DNA from: Variovorax sp. PBL-H6
GTDB lineage: Bacteria > Pseudomonadota > Gammaproteobacteria > Burkholderiales > Burkholderiaceae_C
NCBI RefSeq assembly: GCF_901827155.1
Contig: NZ_LR594660.1
Location: 124,001-188,000, forward strand
Reading direction: 5' to 3'
Length of the DNA stretch: 64,000 bases
A model generated the notes under the pieces. It had not been told where the DNA came from. It saw only the letters and a list, made by a program, of their open reading frames with translations, and did not search any database. The translations under genes and the position numbers were made by a program. The first letter of the stretch is position 1; the number at the start of each line of letters is the position of its first letter. Positions 25,389 through 33,524 of the stretch are shown here, piece by piece.

Positions 25389-26111
25389 ATGAACATTCAG
25401 CAAAATTCGGTGTTCCTCATCAACCTGCTGAAGGACCTAACCAACGCGCGGCTCTTGCCCGCCGGCTTCCAACGCCCCTACGTTTGGACAAGGGCCGATG
25501 TAATGGCGCTTTTGGAATCCATCCTGCGCGGCTACCCTATCGGCGCCTTCCTGCTCTGGTCCCCCTATGGCCGGGCCGACATCAGTCAAGCCGGCCGTAC
25601 AAGGCTGGGCCCCGTGCACATGCTGCGCGGGAACTCCACGAGTTCGCTGCTACTGGACGGCCAGAACCGGCTTGCGACCCTCGCTTGGGTGGCCCGTGAC
25701 GAGGCGAGCCCCCTTCCTGACGACCTGACGACTGCCGAACGAGCAGTGTGGGCCGACGGCAAGGCGCTGGTTGCCAACCTCCGGGAGAAGAAGTTGGAGT
25801 TCGTCGACCAGGCAGAGGCTGACTCGGGATTCCGGCTGCCGGCGCGAGCCCTGCTCAGCAGTCTGGTCGCAAGCCCGCTGATGCGCCGCCGCTGGACCAA
25901 CGAGTGGGCTGGTTTCGAGGAAACCGTTCTCAACGATGGCCTGAAGTGGTTCGACGAAGCTTCTGGGGCATTCTCAGGAGCGCGCGTGGTGGTCACCGAG
26001 ATGGAGTACGCCACTGCGCAGGAAGCAAAGGACGCGTTTTTGCATATCTGCAAGGTCGGCGTCCCCATGGCCGCAAGCGACTTCGATGCCGCGCTCTCTT
26101 GGGTTCCGTGA
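25389..26111 (+). CDS. DUF262 (GmrS-type) ParB-like protein, N-terminal domain only
   Basis: 240 residues. FQRPYVWTRADVMALLESIL, then GYPIGAFLLW and LLLDGQNRLATLAWV match the DUF262 domain, which carries the DGQQR-type ParB-like nucleotide-binding/nuclease motif (here DGQNR) and is best known from GmrSD type IV restriction enzymes. The usual C-terminal DUF1524 HNH nuclease is absent, so this is a stand-alone DUF262 protein. It may be an NTP-binding or defence component; no partner is encoded beside it. The promoter shares the GCTATACG/AGGACAAC leader, and its own terminator follows. Confidence 0.85.
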   Translation: MNIQQNSVFLINLLKDLTNARLLPAGFQRPYVWTRADVMALLESILRGYPIGAFLLWSPYGRADISQAGRTRLGPVHMLRGNSTSSLLLDGQNRLATLAWVARDEASPLPDDLTTAERAVWADGKALVANLREKKLEFVDQAEADSGFRLPARALLSSLVASPLMRRRWTNEWAGFEETVLNDGLKWFDEASGAFSGARVVVTEMEYATAQEAKDAFLHICKVGVPMAASDFDAALSWVP

Positions 26112-26131
26112 TGGGCCCCGCGGGATGATTC

Positions 26132-26170
26132 ATCCCCCCGCAGCTTGAGCTGCCGGGGGATTTCCTTTTT
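26132..26170 (+). terminator. Terminator of the DUF262 gene
   Basis: Stem TCCCCCCGCAGC/GCTGCCGGGGGA (imperfect) followed by TTTCCTTTTT. Confidence 0.85.
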
Positions 26171-26174
26171 GGCT

Positions 26175-26213
26175 GAAAAAAATCCCCTGTAGACAAGGAG
26201 TCGACAGGGGATT
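26175..26213 (-). terminator. Terminator of the 26230-26475 gene
   Basis: Stem AATCCCCTGT/ACAGGGGATT, read on the minus strand into TTTTTT. Confidence 0.8.
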
Positions 26214-26229
26214 GAAGAACGAGGCGCCT

Positions 26230-26475
26230 TTACGCCGCCTCGAGTGCAGCAGCGCTGACCGCGGCATAGTCCTGAGCGTCCATTGGGACGCCGAGTACCT
26301 GATAGTCCGGCGTCCGCAGACAGGCGACGACGAACGCTTCCAGGGCAACCCCGTGGAGTTTGCCGTCACGCACGCCTTTGCGCCGCATATCGGCAACAAG
26401 GTCGATGTCCGTGTGCCAGTACTTGCGGCCTTCGAAGAAGCGCCAGTTGCCGATGAACACGATTTTGTTGGGCAT
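26230..26475 (-). CDS. Hypothetical 81-residue protein
   Basis: Starts at MPNKIVFIGNWRFFEGRKYWH. Features: FIGNWRFFEGRKYWHTDIDL at the N-terminus, KLHGVALEAFVVACLRT in the centre and an Ala-rich helical end. Compact alpha/beta protein; family not recognised. Divergent from the next gene, with which it shares about 110 bases of promoter region. Confidence 0.6.
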   Translation of the reverse strand: MPNKIVFIGNWRFFEGRKYWHTDIDLVADMRRKGVRDGKLHGVALEAFVVACLRTPDYQVLGVPMDAQDYAAVSAAALEAA

Positions 26476-26587
26476 GGAGATGCTCGCTGAGTTGACCTGC
26501 TCGGTATAGGGCCGCCTTGCCGGCGTCTCTACAGGAAGTAGTACATCGGCACGTTGTGCCCCTCCTGTAATCAAAAAGGCAACATAA

Positions 26588-26977
26588 ATGGCGCAATTTA
26601 ACGTCGAATTCGACGCTACCGGCTTTACCCGCAACGCTACGGTCTCCGCAGGCCAGTTGAGTGACGCGTTCATCCAGGCGTTCAATGCCCGTCACGCGAA
26701 GGCTCGGACCTTCCCGAAAGGCGTGGCGACCCTGGTGCGCGGCCAGGTTTGCCCGGAGCGCTCTGGTAACCGAGCTGGAACCCGCTGCTTTGTCACCATC
26801 GTGTTGGCAGTCGAGGCCCCACATGAGGAGGCCGCGGAGAATTTCTATCCTCCAAGTGCTTTCCTGAAGCTCCTCTTCGATGTGCTGGGCGAGAACCAGG
26901 GCAACGAAGCCTCTCTCAGCCTGGAGCGAGGATGGGAAATCACCGCCATCGAATCGCTCGAAACCGAACTGGCCTAG
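26588..26977 (+). CDS. Hypothetical 129-residue protein
   Basis: Beta strands at both ends (AQFNVEFDATGF; ERGWEITAIES) surround a helical centre. Good GC3 and an own terminator support it being a gene. No motif recognised. Confidence 0.65.
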   Translation: MAQFNVEFDATGFTRNATVSAGQLSDAFIQAFNARHAKARTFPKGVATLVRGQVCPERSGNRAGTRCFVTIVLAVEAPHEEAAENFYPPSAFLKLLFDVLGENQGNEASLSLERGWEITAIESLETELA

Positions 26978-26992
26978 CCATCATTCCGAACA

Positions 26993-27027
26993 CTCCCCTT
27001 GAAGCAAGTGCTTTGAGGGGAGCTTTT
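26993..27027 (+). terminator. Terminator of the 26588-26977 gene
   Basis: Stem CTCCCCTT...TTGAGGGGAG followed by CTTTTT. Confidence 0.85.
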
Positions 27028-27034
27028 TCGTGCT

Positions 27035-27925
27035 TCAGGCGGGGGTCGCCAGGTACTCGTCGCGTTTGACAGGAGTTGCTCGAGGACCACCCCTGCCCGA
27101 ATGCTGCTCCCAGTACCCGAGGACCAACTCCATGATGGGTTCCACGTTCTTGCCGGAAAGCGCGTTTGCCTCTCGTCGATGCTTCAAGGCTTCGGCACAC
27201 TTGAAGGCTGCTTCGAGCTCCTTGCGTCGTTCGAGCGGCACCTCCTTTGGATGCTGAATCGCAGCTGCAAAGGCCTGTACCTCCGGCGCCCGGCTTTCCT
27301 CCTTCGATGCGACGACCAGCAGTGCTGCCAGGGCGCCAGCAGGAAGCCCGCTGCGGCCCGCTCGAATTGAAATGGGGTCGAGCACCTGAATACCCTTGCG
27401 CAGCTCGTAGACGGCCTTACGGATGTCGCGGTCGCCGGCAGCCGCAGCGACAGCTGACACGGCCTGGCCTCGCACGAAGGCCGGGCTGGTGAGCTTGCCC
27501 AGAAGGCCTGAGCGACGTAACCCTTCCTCAAATGCATCCCGGCCCCGCTTGACGGCCGCGCGGCTATCGACGGCGTCATAGAGCTTCTCTGCATCCGTGA
27601 TGCTCTCGCAATCGGCAACCCCCAGCCACACCTGGGCAGGAGCAACCTTCCCCTCGTGCAGGATGGCGGTGATGCGGGTGTACCCGTCAATCAGTCGAGT
27701 CTTTCCGTCAGCAGTCCGTGCTGCAAGAAAGTTGACGTGCAGGGGGTTGTCGGAACCTGTGATGTGTCGAGCTTCCTTAGCGCGGCGCAAGTGATGGCGC
27801 TGTACGCGAAGCACGGACTCCTTGTACATCCCGAGCACAACATCGAAAGGGACACGGACCCAATGCATGCGGTCCGCGGTGGGTGAATCAGGGCCAACGA
27901 AGGCGGGGAGTTTGGGAATGTCCAT
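27035..27925 (-). CDS. ParB-like domain protein
   Basis: Starts at MDIPKLPAFVGP; 296 residues. WVRVPFDVVLGMY leads into a ParB-like core, with RLIDGYTRITAILHEG near residue 90 matching the (E/D)GxxR signature of the ParB/Srx fold. The rest is helical (DAFEEGLRRSGLLG; HPKEVPLERRKELEAAFKCA). No ParB C-terminal dimerisation domain or neighbouring parA is visible, so segregation is not implied; such proteins also occur in phages as regulators or NTP-binding factors. Confidence 0.65.
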   Translation of the reverse strand: MDIPKLPAFVGPDSPTADRMHWVRVPFDVVLGMYKESVLRVQRHHLRRAKEARHITGSDNPLHVNFLAARTADGKTRLIDGYTRITAILHEGKVAPAQVWLGVADCESITDAEKLYDAVDSRAAVKRGRDAFEEGLRRSGLLGKLTSPAFVRGQAVSAVAAAAGDRDIRKAVYELRKGIQVLDPISIRAGRSGLPAGALAALLVVASKEESRAPEVQAFAAAIQHPKEVPLERRKELEAAFKCAEALKHRREANALSGKNVEPIMELVLGYWEQHSGRGGPRATPVKRDEYLATPA

Positions 27926-28160
27926 AAGTGCACCTTCGCGTTGGCTCAGTTTGAATCCAATTACGCGGGCTATCGCGACGTTCGGAGAATAGCCTTTCCA
28001 GTGCCTTTGCGCCAGATTGGGCGCACTAACGGAGGGGGAAGTGTTGCCGGCCAGCTTCATCTCGCCGCCCCAACCTTGCGGGAGCGAGCCTGCGGTTCGC
28101 GATGTGCTCGCCAAACTCATATGGCTACACCGAGCATCTAACCCAACAGGAGCGCTACCT

Positions 28161-28550
28161 TTGTCCAAGTACGAGACCACCCTCGTTGTTCACGCCAGCG
28201 CGACCGCAATCAACGCGTTCAAAGCCGAAGTCCTGCCTCTTCTAAAGGCGAGAGGGGTCGAGGTTCGGCGCGAGGAACCGACCGCCATGTGGCTGCACGA
28301 GACCAAGCCCTCGGAGAGCATCTTGTCGGACGTCTGTCATGGCCTCTCTCTTCTGCGCCCGGCTCTTTCGCTGTTCGTCAGCCTGGACCGTGGACCAGCG
28401 GGAGAGCAGCTTTGGTACGTGCGCGAAGGAGAAACGCTTGCGTATCGGCAATCCGGTGGCCACGAAGGCGCAGAGGCGGTCAACCGCGAGTACGGACCGG
28501 TCGGCTTTCTTCAGGCAGCCTTCGAGCAGTTCTGCCTTCGCTCGGACTAG
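28161..28550 (+). CDS. Hypothetical protein with TTG start
   Basis: The TTG at 28161 has CAGGAG nine bases upstream and no earlier in-frame start is better placed; 129 residues (LSKYETTLVVHASATAINAF...). Alpha/beta protein with strand-helix-strand at the N-terminus. Function unknown. A hairpin terminator (AACGCCCTC/GAGGGCGTT, TTTT) follows at 28573-28596. Confidence 0.65.
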   Translation: MSKYETTLVVHASATAINAFKAEVLPLLKARGVEVRREEPTAMWLHETKPSESILSDVCHGLSLLRPALSLFVSLDRGPAGEQLWYVREGETLAYRQSGGHEGAEAVNREYGPVGFLQAAFEQFCLRSD

Positions 28551-28572
28551 CAGCTCTCCGATTCCTCCGTGA

Positions 28573-28596
28573 AACGCCCTCCCCCGAGGGCGTTTT
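28573..28596 (+). terminator. Terminator of the 28161-28550 gene
   Basis: Stem AACGCCCTC/GAGGGCGTT followed by TTTT. Confidence 0.85.
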
Positions 28597-28693
28597 GCCG
28601 TGTTGGCAGCGGCGGTGCCTAAGGGTTAGACCTCGCCGCCGGCCACTCGAGCTCGTATCTAGACGAGGCAGGTTAACTCAGTAAGGACGCTTC

Positions 28694-29050
28694 ATGAACG
28701 CCATCGCTCTCCCGCACTCTTCGGTTCCCGCTGTCGAGTACTCGCATTTCGACCTGGTTCATTGGCTCAAGGTGAAGGCTGCGCGCGCTCAACGCAATGC
28801 CTTCTACCCGTCGCACCACTACGTGCCCGGCCATCCCCTGGTCGGCAAGCAGGTCATCGACAAGACGACCGGCCGCAAGTACGTCGTGGAGAATGTCCGG
28901 AAGGACTGGCTTCGAGGTTGGTTCCTCCGAGCCCAGCTTGTGGTCAACGGCAGCCACCGCGTCTGCCTCATCGACAACTTGTGCTGCCGCGACGCAGGGA
29001 TTCTCAAGGAAATCGACCGCTTCAAGGCAGAATTCTCGACGGTTCACTAA
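28694..29050 (+). CDS. Hypothetical 118-residue protein
   Basis: Contains KQVIDKTTGRKYVVENVRKD and a basic WLRGWFLRAQLVV segment, a beta-rich pattern like a small SH3- or Tudor-type barrel. No active-site motif. AAGGACG precedes the ATG. GTTAGAC/CTAGAC elements are possible promoter boxes. Confidence 0.65.
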   Translation: MNAIALPHSSVPAVEYSHFDLVHWLKVKAARAQRNAFYPSHHYVPGHPLVGKQVIDKTTGRKYVVENVRKDWLRGWFLRAQLVVNGSHRVCLIDNLCCRDAGILKEIDRFKAEFSTVH

Positions 29051-29062
29051 GTCTCTTCTTCT

Positions 29063-29090
29063 GCGCCTCCCCAGGAGGCGCTTTTTTCTT
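29063..29090 (+). terminator. Terminator of the 28694-29050 gene
   Basis: Stem GCGCCTCC/GGAGGCGC followed by TTTTTTCTT. Confidence 0.88.
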
Positions 29091-29161
29091 GCCAGTCGTA
29101 GACCGGGTTGGGCCATGAGGAAAGGCGCCAATGGCGCCCTCCTTTGGACTCAGCAATGACC

Positions 29162-30121
29162 CTATCGGGGAAGGAGTTGCGGGCCTTCGACCTCTGGCTT
29201 GAGGAGCGCCGCAGCTTGCACGCTGACGCCCGAGATGAGGGACTCCAGCAGACCACGCGCCGGCGCGTACTCATGGATGTTCTTGGTGCCGAAGCTTGCC
29301 TGGGCCGCAGATTCGATATCTCCGAGGGTGTCAGCAAGGCCGAGTTGAACGGCCTCTTCGCCCGTCCAAACGGTTCCCGAGAACAAATTCGGTGTCTCCA
29401 TGTGAAGTCGGGCACCCCGGCCGGCCTTGACCGCATCGATGAAGTGCTTGTGGATGGCCGACAGGAGCTCCGACTGCTTCGTCCTCTCGTCGTCCGTCTG
29501 GGGCCCGAACGGGTCCATCATGTTTTTTGACTCACCTGCGGTCACGACCCGGCGTTCCACGCCCAGCTTGTCCATCAGACCCTGGAAACCGAAGCCCTTG
29601 GTAATGACGCCGATGGAGCCAGCGATGGTGGAGCGGTTGACCACAATCTTGTCCGCTGCGACGGAGATGAAGTACGCGCCCGAGGTCATCATGTCCTCGG
29701 CGACCGCCACCACTTTCTTCTCCGGGTATTGCTTCTTGAGCTGCAGGATGCGGTCGTTGATGAGCGCCGACTGGACCGGCGTGCCTCCCGGGCTGTTGAT
29801 GCGCAGGATGACGCCCTTGGCGTTCACGTCAGCGAAGGCCTTCTCCAGGAGGGGATTCAGCCGCTCGGCGCTGGCCGCCTTGCCTGGTCCGATTTCGCCT
29901 TCGATGCGAATCATGGCAGCGTATCCACCGGGAACGATGGGCTGGGCCGCGGACTTGAAGAAGCCGAAACCGAGCACGCCCAGATAGCTCAGGCCGAGGG
30001 TCGCGATGACCGCGTACTTCGCGTAGGTCAATCGGCGGGAGAGCCGTCGGTCCGCGAGGAGGTCGTCGAACATGCGACGCTCGAGCGTCTCTTTGCGGTC
30101 AGGAGTGTATTCAGTTGTCAT
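29162..30121 (-). CDS. Signal peptide peptidase SppA-like protease (family S49)
   Basis: 319 residues. An N-terminal cytoplasmic stretch of about 30 residues, one membrane helix (YAVIATLGLSYLGVLGFGFF) and a periplasmic S49 domain. The serine nucleophile lies in MTSGAYFISVAADKIV, followed by the family's STIAGSIGVI strand; the general-base lysine is in AGESKNMMDPF. INSPGGTP is the oxyanion-region motif. At this length it is the short, single-domain type (like SppA of Gram-positives, or SohB) that forms a ring. It would degrade leftover signal peptides or membrane-associated peptides. Own hairpin downstream (29118-29145). Confidence 0.9.
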   Translation of the reverse strand: MTTEYTPDRKETLERRMFDDLLADRRLSRRLTYAKYAVIATLGLSYLGVLGFGFFKSAAQPIVPGGYAAMIRIEGEIGPGKAASAERLNPLLEKAFADVNAKGVILRINSPGGTPVQSALINDRILQLKKQYPEKKVVAVAEDMMTSGAYFISVAADKIVVNRSTIAGSIGVITKGFGFQGLMDKLGVERRVVTAGESKNMMDPFGPQTDDERTKQSELLSAIHKHFIDAVKAGRGARLHMETPNLFSGTVWTGEEAVQLGLADTLGDIESAAQASFGTKNIHEYAPARGLLESLISGVSVQAAALLKPEVEGPQLLPR

Positions 30122-30172
30122 CGCGGGTCTCGCTTGGGGTGGCACTGCCTGGGGGCGACCCGCTCGGGGTGG

Positions 30173-30595
30173 TCAGGGTCTTCCGTCAGGGTTGGACGGC
30201 TCGTATAGCGAAAGCACCGCCTGAAGCAGCCGATGGGCGTCCTCCTGCTCCACCTTCTGCGAAACCCAGCCGAGCAAGGTACCCACCAGCGCCTGCTCGA
30301 GGATTTCCTCCCTCCGGGCTGCAGTTGGAACTTGCAGGTAGCCCTCGCATTCCACAACGCGGGCAACGTCCTTTGCCAGCAGCGACTCGGCAATATCGCT
30401 CTTGAGGAGCCGTGCAGCATCGTCCGGCAGGCCGGCCTGAAGGATGAGAGTGACGGCCTGCGATTGGGCGCGGTGGATGACGTCCAGTGCCATGGCTTGT
30501 GCCAGCACGGAGAGCTTGCGGCGGCTGTCGTTGTAGGTTCGTTCCGTGAGGGCCGGGAATTCCATTGGGTGTGCTGCGTAGAGTCGTTTGCACAT
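30173..30595 (-). CDS. Hypothetical helical protein
   Basis: 140 residues, almost wholly helical (LSVLAQAMALDVIHRAQSQA; REEILEQALVGTLLGWVSQK). No ribosome binding site is obvious for the first ATG; MEFPALTERT ten residues later is an alternative. It lies about 50 bases upstream of the SppA-like gene in the same direction and may be co-transcribed with it. Confidence 0.6.
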   Translation of the reverse strand: MCKRLYAAHPMEFPALTERTYNDSRRKLSVLAQAMALDVIHRAQSQAVTLILQAGLPDDAARLLKSDIAESLLAKDVARVVECEGYLQVPTAARREEILEQALVGTLLGWVSQKVEQEDAHRLLQAVLSLYEPSNPDGRP

Positions 30596-30707
30596 CTAGA
30601 GCATTCGTTTAGCCGGAAGTACTCTTTGGTGCTGGCTCTGCGTTCTTCGTTAGCCTGGCAGGCAGAAGAAAACGCCCCGGAAGGACCAAGGCGTTCGTTC
30701 AATCAGT

Positions 30708-31115
30708 TCAGCGGTCGTACACGGCTTGGATGACCCTGAAGAGCCCAGCCAGCTTTTCGACGTCCTTTCGGTTGTAAAGCCGGTTGCGGTGCCCACAGCT
30801 TGGGCAGACGAATTGACCTTCACCTCGATGCCAGGTGTCGCCGCCGCTGCAGCCATGCGGGCCCTCATACCAGTGCGTCTGGATGTAGGTCAGTTCGCCG
30901 ATGGAGGTGACCGCACCGCAGCCTTGGCCGAAGTTGTTGCGCTCGCAAGCGACGGGCGTTTGTCGCAGCAGCCCGCTTCGGATTTTTCGCAGGCGGTCCA
31001 TCTCCGCCTGTACGGCGGCAAGTTCAGCCTCATTTTCCGCCAGCGCTTGGTTGAGCGCGACTGAGCTTAGAGGGTCGGTCGCATTTGCATCGGTGGGCGC
31101 AAGAGAGATTGTCAT
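30708..31115 (-). CDS. Coiled-coil plus zinc-ribbon protein
   Basis: 135 residues. Residues about 25-55 form a heptad helix (ALAENEAELAAVQAEMDRL); the C-terminal 80 residues contain Cys at CERNNFGQGCGA, GCSGG and CPSCGHRNR, likely one or two zinc sites. The organisation recalls small nucleic-acid-binding phage proteins. AAAGGAATGAC precedes the ATG, with a GCTACACC/AGGACC leader ahead. Confidence 0.7.
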   Translation of the reverse strand: MTISLAPTDANATDPLSSVALNQALAENEAELAAVQAEMDRLRKIRSGLLRQTPVACERNNFGQGCGAVTSIGELTYIQTHWYEGPHGCSGGDTWHRGEGQFVCPSCGHRNRLYNRKDVEKLAGLFRVIQAVYDR

Positions 31116-31216
31116 GTCATTCCTTTCTGTTGGTCCTGCCCCGGTGTAGCGAAGCCGCCCGGGCCAGCGGCTAAACGACGGCGCCTATAGGGGGACGGAC
31201 CAGAGACTTGGCGAAT

Positions 31217-31236
31217 CCCTCGAAAAGCTCACAGGT
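31217..31236 (+). repeat. Orphan iteron-like site upstream of rnhB
   Basis: CCCTCGAAAAGCTCACAGGT differs from the first origin iteron (14324-14343) at one position. It ends 16 bases before the rnhB start codon. Confidence 0.75.
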
Positions 31237-31252
31237 CTCGAAATGGCGCCAC

Positions 31253-31840
31253 ATGAGCAATTCCCCCTTCAAGCTGGTTTGCGGTGTTGACGAAGCAGGC
31301 CGCGGCCCGCTCGCGGGGCCTGTCTATGCGGCTGCGGTCATCTTCCGCGACGTCTTGGTTCCAGGCCTCGACGATTCAAAGAAACTGAGTGCACGCCGAC
31401 GCGAGGCTCTTCTGCCGCTCATCGAGGAGCATTGCTGGGTAGGCGTCGGGGTGGCCACCGCCGAGGAAATCGACAAAATCAACATCCTGCAGGCGACCTT
31501 CCTGGCCATGGAGCGCGCCGTTGCCGCCTTGCCCGTCCGTCCGGACCTGATTCGCGTTGACGGAAACCGGCTGCCACGCTTCGAGAACTTTGCAGCCAAC
31601 CAGCTGGAGAGCCTGGTCGGCGGTGATGCCCTATGCCCGCAAATTTCCGCCGCGTCCATCGTTGCCAAGGTGCGCAGAGACCGGCATATGGTCGAGCTGG
31701 ACGCGCGTTACCCCGGCTATGGCTTCTCCAAGCACTCCGGGTACGGCGTTGCCGCCCATATGGAAGCACTACGCACGCGCGGTCCCTGCCCCGAGCACCG
31801 GCAATCGTTTGCTCCGGTCCGGGCGGCCGCGCGTCGATAG
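31253..31840 (+). CDS. rnhB: Ribonuclease HII
   Basis: 195 residues, the usual length. [14 protein letters not shown] carries the first catalytic Asp-Glu pair, [12 protein letters not shown] is the family signature, SIVAKVRRD and ELDARYPGY supply the remaining acidic residues. It cuts RNA in RNA/DNA hybrids and at single ribonucleotides. No Shine-Dalgarno is evident; instead the start lies just after an iteron-like sequence, so Rep may influence expression. A plasmid copy may support primer removal or ribonucleotide excision. Confidence 0.92.
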   Translation: MSNSPFKLVCGVDEAGRGPLAGPVYAAAVIFRDVLVPGLDDSKKLSARRREALLPLIEEHCWVGVGVATAEEIDKINILQATFLAMERAVAALPVRPDLIRVDGNRLPRFENFAANQLESLVGGDALCPQISAASIVAKVRRDRHMVELDARYPGYGFSKHSGYGVAAHMEALRTRGPCPEHRQSFAPVRAAARR

Positions 31841-32134
31841 GAAAGCCATCGCGCCCGACCAAGGAAAACTCCGTCGAGGTGGCGGGGTCCGGCGGGAATC
31901 AAGCGGCTGCTAACAGCTTGCGCTGACCCGGGAGCGCAGCGGGCCCACCACCGCGATTCACTCCCCGCCCTTAGGGATAGCGCCCTTAGCCTTTTGCTGT
32001 GTTTCGCACGGAGTCGTGCCGGCCTCAGTCCCCCGCCGGCCGCGCCTTTGCCTCCTTCGTTGGATGCACGCACGGCGGCAAAGAAAAAGCCCCGAGGCCA
32101 GCTGCGGCTTCGGGGCTCGTAGGGTCAGTTGTTG
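31841..32134. other. Gene-free stretch of 294 bp
   Basis: It holds no coding frame of note. The right end is the alkB terminator (32089-32117). Two GCGCCCTTAG/GCCCTTAGGG-like repeats lie near 31968-31990. Confidence 0.5.
32084..32117 (-). terminator. Terminator of alkB
   Basis: Minus-strand stem AGCCCCGA.../TCGGGGCT followed by TTTTTCTT. Confidence 0.85.
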
Positions 32135-32680
32135 TCAGGCGACGTAGCCGCGGAACGTCAAGCTGATGCGCGTGCCGCAGGAGAAGCCGGCCTTTGGGAT
32201 TTTGTGGTCCCACAGGTCTTGCATACCTGGGGCCATGAGACACAGGCTTCCATGCTGGAGCTTGAGCCGCTCGATGCTTTCCTTGTCGCCTCTGCGTCGA
32301 AACATGATGTCGCGCTCCGCGCCGACTGTGACGATGCCAATAGGGCGAGCGTCGTCCATTTCGCTGGAATTGTCGCCATGCCACCCAAGGTGGTCACGCT
32401 GGTCTTCGTATCCGTTCAAGAAGCAGACCTCGAACTTGGTGTTCGTGCGCTCCTCGAGAGCCGCCTTGATGTCAAGGACGACCGGATGCCAAGGCTGTGG
32501 CTGGTATTCGCGCTTGAACTCCTCCACCCCGTAGGCGTAGGGCACCGGATGCTCGTTGGAGTAGTACTCACGACGCGGCGTCGTGCCGCGGCGTTCCCAG
32601 GCGAGCTCGTTCCAAAGCGCGTTCAAGACGGCGTCGGGGTCTTTCAGAAATCCGGGGATGTACGTGATTGGCGCGTTCAT
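32135..32680 (-). CDS. AlkB-like 2-oxoglutarate/Fe(II) dioxygenase
   Basis: 181 residues with the full AlkB active site: substrate loop region near residue 45, HxD iron ligands in GWHGDNS, the distal His in DLWDHKIPK, and RISLTFR with the 2-oxoglutarate arginine. It should demethylate N1-methyladenine or N3-methylcytosine in nucleic acid. Single gene. A second, different AlkB-like gene at 61622-62220 is frameshifted. No ada or alkA homologue is next to either. Confidence 0.9.
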   Translation of the reverse strand: MNAPITYIPGFLKDPDAVLNALWNELAWERRGTTPRREYYSNEHPVPYAYGVEEFKREYQPQPWHPVVLDIKAALEERTNTKFEVCFLNGYEDQRDHLGWHGDNSSEMDDARPIGIVTVGAERDIMFRRRGDKESIERLKLQHGSLCLMAPGMQDLWDHKIPKAGFSCGTRISLTFRGYVA

Positions 32681-32750
32681 GGCTCTTCTCTTTAGCGTAG
32701 GAGAAGCATTTTAGCACGACCGATACGTTTTAGGAAGCCCTCGACCTAAA

Positions 32751-33311
32751 CTAAATGTCAGTGTTCTGGACCGACCCTGAACTGCCGAAGACCCTTCGCA
32801 GCGGCCGCACCCAGTACCCTCGCCTGGACATGAAAACGAGGCTCCAGGCCAGTGCAATTCCTGTTGTGCCCAACGCTTGCATCAAGATTTCGAGAGGGTC
32901 GGCCAGGAGCGTTCCAAGTCCGTAGGCAATCGCGGGAGTCAGGCCGGCGCCTGCGCAGAACGCAAGCGCCTGGAGCGCACTCTTGCCGGCATGTATCGAC
33001 CAGCGGCCCCAAATCTCTTGCATCGCGGCTCGCTCGGCGGCAGACATGCTCGGGTGGCTCTGTGCCGCGAACCCAGCAGCGTCGAGGCGAATGCGAAGGC
33101 CTTTGAGCGCCGCTCGCAGCGTCAACGTGGCTGCCAGGGCGCCAGCCAGGGCGGGGCTGAACAGCCAACTTGCAGCGCCTGTCGCGTAGAAGAATGCCGC
33201 GCCGGTGAGCGGGAGGCTGGATGTCCGCGTCACCCCGTAGACGGGGGAGTCCAGGAATTTGAGGATTTGAGCGGTTCGGGCGCGAAGCGCCTGCGTGCTG
33301 CGCGCGGTCAT
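32751..33311 (-). CDS. Membrane protein with four hydrophobic segments
   Basis: Starting at MTARSTQALRAR the product is 186 residues; a longer form from 33383 is open but includes a sequence without coding character. Hydrophobic stretches: LTGAAFFYATGAASWLF, ALAGALAATLTLRAAL, ALQALAFCAGAGLTPAIAYG and GTTGIALAWSLVFM. A central amphipathic helix (SAAERAAMQEIWGRWSIH) links the pairs. Function unknown. Confidence 0.6.
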   Translation of the reverse strand: MTARSTQALRARTAQILKFLDSPVYGVTRTSSLPLTGAAFFYATGAASWLFSPALAGALAATLTLRAALKGLRIRLDAAGFAAQSHPSMSAAERAAMQEIWGRWSIHAGKSALQALAFCAGAGLTPAIAYGLGTLLADPLEILMQALGTTGIALAWSLVFMSRRGYWVRPLRRVFGSSGSVQNTDI

Positions 33312-33473
33312 GGGAAGCAGGCTAAAAGCCCCTCCCTGCGAAAGTCGAATCTCATCATCTGCTTCTTGCCTGTTTGGCGCCAATGATAGCTGTCGCCTCG
33401 TGTCCGAAACGCGCCTCGGTGCGTCCCAAATCCCGTCAATGCGCGACGAACATCACGCCCAACCCCATAAGAA

Positions 33474-33505
33474 AACCACCGCCCTTTGGAAAAGGAGCGG
33501 TGGTT
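33474..33505 (-). terminator. Terminator of the macro-domain gene
   Basis: Minus-strand stem AACCACCGCT/GGCGGTGGTT followed by TTTTCTT. Confidence 0.8.
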
Positions 33506-33524
33506 GAAGTAGAGAACGGATTTC

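Noticed and set aside
27035-27925. ParB partition protein
   Set aside because: Only the ParB-like core is present; there is no parA, no HTH or dimer domain and no parS-like site nearby.
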